From NCBI GenBank assembly GCA_013140935.1, contig JABFSD010000886.1, positions 1-7,966 of the forward strand: a stretch of DNA of 7,966 nucleotides, read 5' to 3'. Made by a program: the position numbers and the translations under genes. Source of the DNA: Acidobacteriota bacterium. Its GTDB lineage: Bacteria; Acidobacteriota; Blastocatellia; RBC074. Under the pieces are notes generated by a model, which searched no databases, was not told where the DNA came from, and saw nothing but the letters and a program-made list of their open reading frames with translations. The first letter of the stretch is position 1; the number at the start of each line of letters is the position of its first letter. Shown in pieces: positions 4,898-7,966 of this stretch.

Positions 4898-5148
4898 CCA
4901 ACCCTCTCACCTTTGACGATTGGCTGATAAAGCGACTGGCGCGCGATGCGCAGGAAGCGGCGGAATTGCTGCGCGTGGCGTTGGAAGAAGCCGATGAAGA
5001 CCCGCAAGGTCTTTCTCTCACGCTCCATTACATCACCGTTGCACGCGGCGGCATTGATGACCTGGGCTTGAAGATCGAGGAAACGACGGCCTTGCTGAAT
5101 GCTTTAGGTAAGCACTTCAGACCTGAACCGTTGGCACAGGCCGCGTAA
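4894..5148 (+). CDS. antitoxin-like partner of the RelE/HigB toxin
   Basis: The protein has 84 residues. ATG 4894 overlaps the toxin stop by 4 bases and is preceded by AGGAAAGGA. The first half (FDDWLIKRLARDAQEAAELLRVALEEADEDPQGLSLTLHYITVARG) matches the layout of the 'addiction module antidote' (HigA-like) family: an N-terminal helix, an acidic helix, then a helix ending in ARG. In that family a helix-turn-helix follows (typically a GMSxxAxxxGLSRExLYKAL-like stretch). Here it is replaced by GIDDLGLKIEETTALLNALGKHF, which lacks the expected pattern. It probably neutralises the toxin by binding, but may not be a DNA-binding repressor. The assignment rests mostly on context. Confidence 0.75.
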   Translation: MTNPLTFDDWLIKRLARDAQEAAELLRVALEEADEDPQGLSLTLHYITVARGGIDDLGLKIEETTALLNALGKHFRPEPLAQAA

Positions 5149-5195
5149 GAGATCACAAACTTTTTTTGATTGGGAAAGCAGGACGGGCAGGGAAA

Positions 5196-5221
5196 GAGCA
5201 ACGTGTTTATGACGGTTGCTC
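5196..5221. other. hairpin downstream of the antitoxin
   Basis: GAGCAAC (5196-5202) pairs with GTTGCTC (5215-5221) across a 12-base loop. The following bases contain only TT and TTT (GGATTCTTTG), so termination would be weak. Confidence 0.4.
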
Positions 5222-5252
5222 GGATTCTTTGAAAACACGGAGTCAGAAAAGG

Positions 5253-5310
5253 CGAAAGGCCGTCAACTCATTGTGTTGGTCAATGTGTTGTTGACGACCT
5301 TTCGGTTTTT
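5253..5310 (+). terminator. long-stem intrinsic terminator after the toxin-antitoxin pair
   Basis: CGAAAGG-C-CGTCAAC (5253-5267) pairs with GTTGACG-A-CCTTTCG (5290-5304): 14 pairs with one mismatch and a 22-base loop that can itself fold (ATTG/CAAT). Five T follow at 5306-5310. On the - strand the stem is followed by CCTTTTCT, so it may also stop readthrough from the tRNA gene. Confidence 0.65.
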
Positions 5311-5312
5311 GA

Positions 5313-5330
5313 AAGCGTTAGCAAACGCTT
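5313..5330. terminator. short hairpin at the tRNA 3' side
   Basis: AAGCGTT (5313-5319) pairs with AACGCTT (5324-5330) around AGCA. On the + strand GATTTTATT follows, a second, weaker rightward terminator. On the - strand, where the tRNA is transcribed, it begins 10 bases after the mature 3' end and could help trim or end the precursor. Confidence 0.45.
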
Positions 5331-5339
5331 GATTTTATT

Positions 5340-5414
<75 letters not shown>

Positions 5415-5429
5415 GTTTGAAGGAGCGGG

Positions 5430-5458
5430 ATGATGCCAAACGAGGTAGGGTCTGTCAA
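5430..5458 (-). promoter_or_regulatory. promoter of tRNA-Arg
   Basis: On the - strand a perfect TTGACA (5453-5458) is followed after 17 bases by CATCAT (5430-5435; 4/6 to TATAAT). Initiation would fall about 8 bases before the mature 5' end at 5414, normal for a tRNA leader. The rest of the gene-free stretch 5415-5617 shows no other clear signal. Confidence 0.6.
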
Positions 5459-5617
5459 TGACGTCGCTCTCCATTTGTTCATTCGTCAAGCTGCCAATGC
5501 GTTGCGAGTGATTTGGACTTCTATTTCAGTAGACTTTCTCCGGCGGTGGCGTCAGTTTGAGGGCATTGAGTAGGGTGTAGATGTGTATGGAGGCAGGTGT
5601 TTGATTACTACGCGTGG

Positions 5618-6391
5618 CTATTCAGAGTAAATGATTTGTTCGAGAAACAAGCCCGATGGCGGAGCCGTCACCCGCGCCGGGTCAAGCGAAGTTTTGGCGC
5701 GCGGGTCATTCAGCAACTTTTCAAATTCAGCGACCGAAACTTTGCCGCGACCGACTTCGACTAATGAGCCGACGACGCGCCGCACCATCTTCCACAAAAA
5801 GTGCGAAGCCGTGAGGTGAAACAAAATCATATGATCGGCCTGTTCAAACGCAGCTTCCTGAATGACGACAATCGTAGATTGCCCATCGCGTTTGGCGTCG
5901 TGTTCGCTGAAAGCCGCGAAATCGTGACGGCCATGCAACAACGAAGCCGCTTGTTGCATGGCCGCAAGGTTCAAGCGGTCTTTAATCCACCATACGTGCT
6001 TTTTGTTGAACGCCGTCCGTCGCGTAGAAATTTGATAAAGATAGCTGCGGCTCACGGCATCGTGCCGCGCGTGAAAGCGGTCGTGCGTTTCTTCAACGGT
6101 GAGGATATTGATGTTAGCGGGCAAGCGGTCATTCAGCGCATAAACCAATTCCTGCGGACGCGGCAATTGTTGGGGACGGCCTCCGCGCGGCGAGAGACGC
6201 AAGTGCGCGACTTGCCCGAGCGCGTGAACTCCCGCGTCGGTGCGGCCCGCGCCGCCGAGTTCGATGGCGCGCTGAAAGTAATCTTCCGCCGCCTTGCGAA
6301 TTTCGCCCGCGATGGTTTTGGCGTTGGCTTGTTCCTGCCAACCGCTGAAGCGTGTGCCGTCATATTCGAGCGTGAGTTTCCAGGTTTTCAT
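5618..6391 (-). CDS. truA: tRNA pseudouridine(38-40) synthase TruA
   Basis: This is the enzyme that isomerises uridines 38, 39 and 40 in the anticodon arm of many tRNAs; it acts in the cytoplasm as a homodimer. The protein has 257 residues, standard for the family. The N-terminus is typical (LTLEYDGTRFSGWQEQ). The catalytic motif GGAGRTDAGVHALGQVAH contains the nucleophile Asp52. The conserved Tyr region SRSYLYQI is near 115-121, the C-terminal motif HFLWKMVRRVVGSLVEVGRG at 197-216, and APPSGLFLEQI near the end. All key motifs are intact. Its start ATG overlaps the stop of the upstream gene (ATGA at 6388-6391), so translation is probably coupled. It is the last gene of its operon. A long + strand ORF at 5801-6619 is its shadow. 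Confidence 0.97.
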   Translation of the reverse strand: MKTWKLTLEYDGTRFSGWQEQANAKTIAGEIRKAAEDYFQRAIELGGAGRTDAGVHALGQVAHLRLSPRGGRPQQLPRPQELVYALNDRLPANINILTVEETHDRFHARHDAVSRSYLYQISTRRTAFNKKHVWWIKDRLNLAAMQQAASLLHGRHDFAAFSEHDAKRDGQSTIVVIQEAAFEQADHMILFHLTASHFLWKMVRRVVGSLVEVGRGKVSVAEFEKLLNDPRAKTSLDPARVTAPPSGLFLEQIIYSE

Positions 6392-6783
6392 TGGTTGAAT
6401 TTGAGCTTGGCAATGGCTGCTTCGATTTCCTGCCGGAGCTTTTCTTCGAGCGTGGCGTTGCGTTCGGTTTGTTGCAGCAGCACTTTGAATTCGCGGTTGG
6501 CGGCGGCAACGTCGTCTTGCAATTCGCTGACGCGCGGTTGTAATTCTTCAGGACGGCATTTGATGACGAGGCCGTGCGCGTCAATGCGGGCGGGGATGAG
6601 CCGTTCGCCGGTTTGTTGACGGCGTGCTCGTCGTACTTGCTCGAAGGCGTGAATCCACTCTTCACTCGGCGCAGAAGAAAGTGTCAGGCAAAACGAGGCG
6701 ACCAATTGGTAATTGGTCGCCAGCATCGGGCCGGTTTTGCTGCGGTTGCAACCGGTGATCGTGATTTCAGCAGGTTCGGTCAT
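6388..6783 (-). CDS. hypothetical protein with C-terminal coiled coil, coupled to truA
   Basis: The protein has 131 residues. ATG 6783 is preceded by AAGGAG at a 6-base spacing, and that site overlaps the stop of the upstream gene (6794-6796). The N-terminal part is mixed (ITITGCNRSKTGPMLATNYQLVASFCLTLSS, then EEWIHAFEQVRRARRQQTGERLIPARIDAHGLVIKC). The second half, from about residue 79, is a heptad-rich charged helix (LQPRVSELQDDVAAANREFK and onward) ending basic. No signal peptide or membrane helix is seen. I do not recognise the family. It overlaps truA by 4 bases but shows no RNA-modification motif. Confidence 0.8.
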   Translation of the reverse strand: MTEPAEITITGCNRSKTGPMLATNYQLVASFCLTLSSAPSEEWIHAFEQVRRARRQQTGERLIPARIDAHGLVIKCRPEELQPRVSELQDDVAAANREFKVLLQQTERNATLEEKLRQEIEAAIAKLKFNQ

Positions 6784-6793
6784 GCGTCGCTCC

Positions 6794-7534
6794 TTATTGC
6801 CATACTTCTTTGGCCACCCACCAGGTATGGATTTCGGCTTTCAACAATCCGGCTTTGACCATCGGGTCGCGTTGGGCGATCTCTTGTGCGGCTTCGGGCG
6901 AATCGGCATTGATGATGAAAAGGCCGCGTAACTCTTTATCGTTGCCAATCGGCCCAGCGGCAACATAAATCTTTTTATCCAGATTGCGGCGAATGTCCCA
7001 CAGGTGCGGCGGCAACAGTTTTTGTGCCGCATTCAAATCGGCTTTGGGATCGGCAATGAGCAGCGTGAGGTAGTACTTTGCCATCGTCATTTTCATCGCC
7101 GGATTGGTTTTGTATTCCGCCAGCATCTTTTCCCCGATGCCTTTGGGCGCTTGCCAAACGTACCAGTCAAGTTTCAACCGTCCGGCTTGAATCATCGGAT
7201 CGTCCACCGCCAGCGCCTGTGCCGCCGCAACCGAACCCGCGTTGCAAATAAAGATGCCGCGTATCTCGCCGTCTCCGGCCATTGGACCCGCTGCGACGAG
7301 CTTGCCGACCGAAGCCATCTTCTGGATGTTCGCCATGTGTCCGGCTTGCAGCTTGGTCAGCGCGTCTTTGTTGGCATCGGTCGTCGGCTCCCATTTCGCG
7401 CCGCGCCGCAAGATGCCGAATTGATATTCGCCCAAATCGAACTTGGGCATTTCAGTTTCCTGGGGCGCTTGCGCCAAAGCGAATACGGCGCACAGCAGCA
7501 ACAGACAGCTTACGGAAAAGAATTTATTCAACAT
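6794..7534 (-). CDS. exported protein with two YciI-like domains
   Basis: The protein has 246 residues. ATG 7534 is preceded by AGGAG at an 8-base spacing. Residues 1-23 are a Sec signal peptide (KFF, hydrophobic core LLLLCAVFALA, cleavage after AQA). Two repeats of the YciI dimeric alpha-beta (ferredoxin-like) fold follow. In the first (about 37-128), H67 is followed by GKLVAAGPMAGDGEIRGIFI, then AxxAxALAVDDPMIQAGRLKLDWYVW. In the second (about 154-240), H177 is followed by KIYVAAGPIGNDKELRGLFI and AAQEIAQRDPMVKAGLLKAEIHTWW. Each repeat keeps the family's His (67/177) and Asp (112/223) pair. The tandem arrangement makes an internal dimer. YciI proteins are usually small and cytoplasmic, and no confident reaction is known for most. 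It is the first gene of the truA operon. Confidence 0.85.
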   Translation of the reverse strand: MLNKFFSVSCLLLLCAVFALAQAPQETEMPKFDLGEYQFGILRRGAKWEPTTDANKDALTKLQAGHMANIQKMASVGKLVAAGPMAGDGEIRGIFICNAGSVAAAQALAVDDPMIQAGRLKLDWYVWQAPKGIGEKMLAEYKTNPAMKMTMAKYYLTLLIADPKADLNAAQKLLPPHLWDIRRNLDKKIYVAAGPIGNDKELRGLFIINADSPEAAQEIAQRDPMVKAGLLKAEIHTWWVAKEVWQ

Positions 7535-7680
7535 CGTGTCGTCTCCTGAAAAGGGTCGCGGTCAAGCAGGTCGGCGTATCAAAAGCTGAATCATCGTTGC
7601 CGTCAACTTGCCAAAAACTCACAGGCTCGCCTACGCTGACTGCGCCGTTCAATTCAATATCATTCAAGGAGCAATTCACC

Positions 7681-7966
7681 ATGCAAAACGTTTTACGCTT
7701 CATCGCGCTGTTCGCCCTCTGTTGTTTGCCGCTCATCACGTTCGCGCAAGGCAAGCTGTGGAAGGATTATCTGGGCAAGTGGGACATCAGCGGAGAAGCC
7801 CCGCATCAAAACTATGTCTATTGGCTGGAAGTCAAAGAAGTGGACGGCAAGCTCGCCGCCGACTTCCTCAATCGCGGTGGCAGCGTATTGCCCGTGAGCG
7901 AGATTCGTTTTGAGAACGGCGAACTCATCTTTCGCGCCGCGCGCGCCAACGAACGCGCTCCGCAAC
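7681..7966 (+). CDS. exported protein, N-terminal part (runs off the right edge); DUF1080-type lead-in domain likely
   Basis: ATG 7681 is preceded by AAGGAG at a 9-base spacing. The 95 visible residues start with a Sec signal peptide (residues 1-23: FIALFALCCLPLITFAQ). Then comes KLWKDYLGKWDISGEAPHQ, an Asp/Glu-rich strand (YWLEVKEVDGKLAADFL), and NRGGSVLPVSEIRFENGELIF. The pattern 'YLGxWDL, W-L-E-V, GRGGS-x3-V-x-E-I-x-F-E-N-G-E-L-x-F' matches the beta-rich domain that precedes DUF1080 (3-keto-disaccharide hydrolase / GH16-like lectin fold) in exported proteins of Acidobacteria and Planctomycetes, as I remember it. The C-terminus is outside the window, so the main domain cannot be confirmed. 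It diverges from the YciI-like gene across 7535-7680. Confidence 0.7.
   Translation, partial: MQNVLRFIALFALCCLPLITFAQGKLWKDYLGKWDISGEAPHQNYVYWLEVKEVDGKLAADFLNRGGSVLPVSEIRFENGELIFRAARANERAPQ

Noticed and set aside
5801..6619. Long + strand ORF (272 codons) opposite truA
   Set aside because: It is antisense to an intact truA with all catalytic motifs. The translation is Arg/Ser/Val-rich with no recognisable domain, and such long antisense frames are common in GC-rich genes.
7004..7549. + strand ORF of 181 codons opposite the YciI-like gene
   Set aside because: It is a shadow of a gene with signal peptide, ribosome site and two recognisable domains on the other strand.

Overview
The window comes from a bacterial chromosome of moderately high GC. 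It splits at a tRNA-Arg gene into an accessory part (about 1-5340) and a housekeeping part (5341-7966). The housekeeping side carries truA, a secreted tandem YciI-domain protein, and the start of an exported protein whose first domain resembles the lead-in of DUF1080-type proteins. Together these fit Acidobacteriota or a similar environmental lineage. That is an impression from gene style, not a demonstrated assignment.

Accessory part, left to right. At the left edge there may be the tail of a + strand gene, followed by a good intrinsic terminator (49-89). Next come a short ORF that looks like a conserved C-terminal piece (57-281) and a small helix-turn-helix protein with a cysteine cluster (374-751). 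That gene converges on a strong hairpin terminator (774-801). Its other side ends a leftward run of five genes occupying 828-3631. In transcription order these encode: a 134-aa protein with a SWIM-like Cys/His motif; a 166-aa coiled-coil protein; a 116-aa helical protein; a 245-aa protein with four membrane helices and a coiled-coil tail; and a 187-aa protein with a proline-rich linker. No member has a function I can name. The run starts from a control region (3660-3830) that also drives, to the right, a 107-aa DNA-binding protein with a basic tail. This region holds a recognisable leftward promoter, a perfect -35 box for the rightward gene, an 18-bp perfect palindrome, and several smaller related inverted repeats. 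It resembles a regulator/operator switch of a mobile element.

To the right are a tiny leftward zinc-knuckle membrane protein (4165-4407) and a toxin-antitoxin pair (4556-5148): a RelE/HigB-like toxin followed, with an ATGA overlap, by an atypical antitoxin-like protein. A cluster of hairpins (5196-5330) closes this unit before the tRNA.

Housekeeping part. tRNA-Arg(ACG) lies on the - strand with its own promoter, and its 3' end points into the accessory region, the usual geometry for an element integrated at a tRNA. No integrase and no second att copy are visible in the window. Beyond a gene-free stretch (5415-5617; only the tRNA promoter is recognisable there), a leftward operon runs from the YciI-like gene (7534) through a small coiled-coil protein to truA (ends 5618), with a 10-bp gap and then an ATGA overlap. 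The 7535-7680 interval separates this operon from the divergent exported-protein gene, which runs off the right edge.

The most interesting candidates for something undescribed are the five-gene leftward cassette with its divergent control region, the duplicated palindromes inside a coding linker, and the antitoxin without a clear DNA-binding motif.
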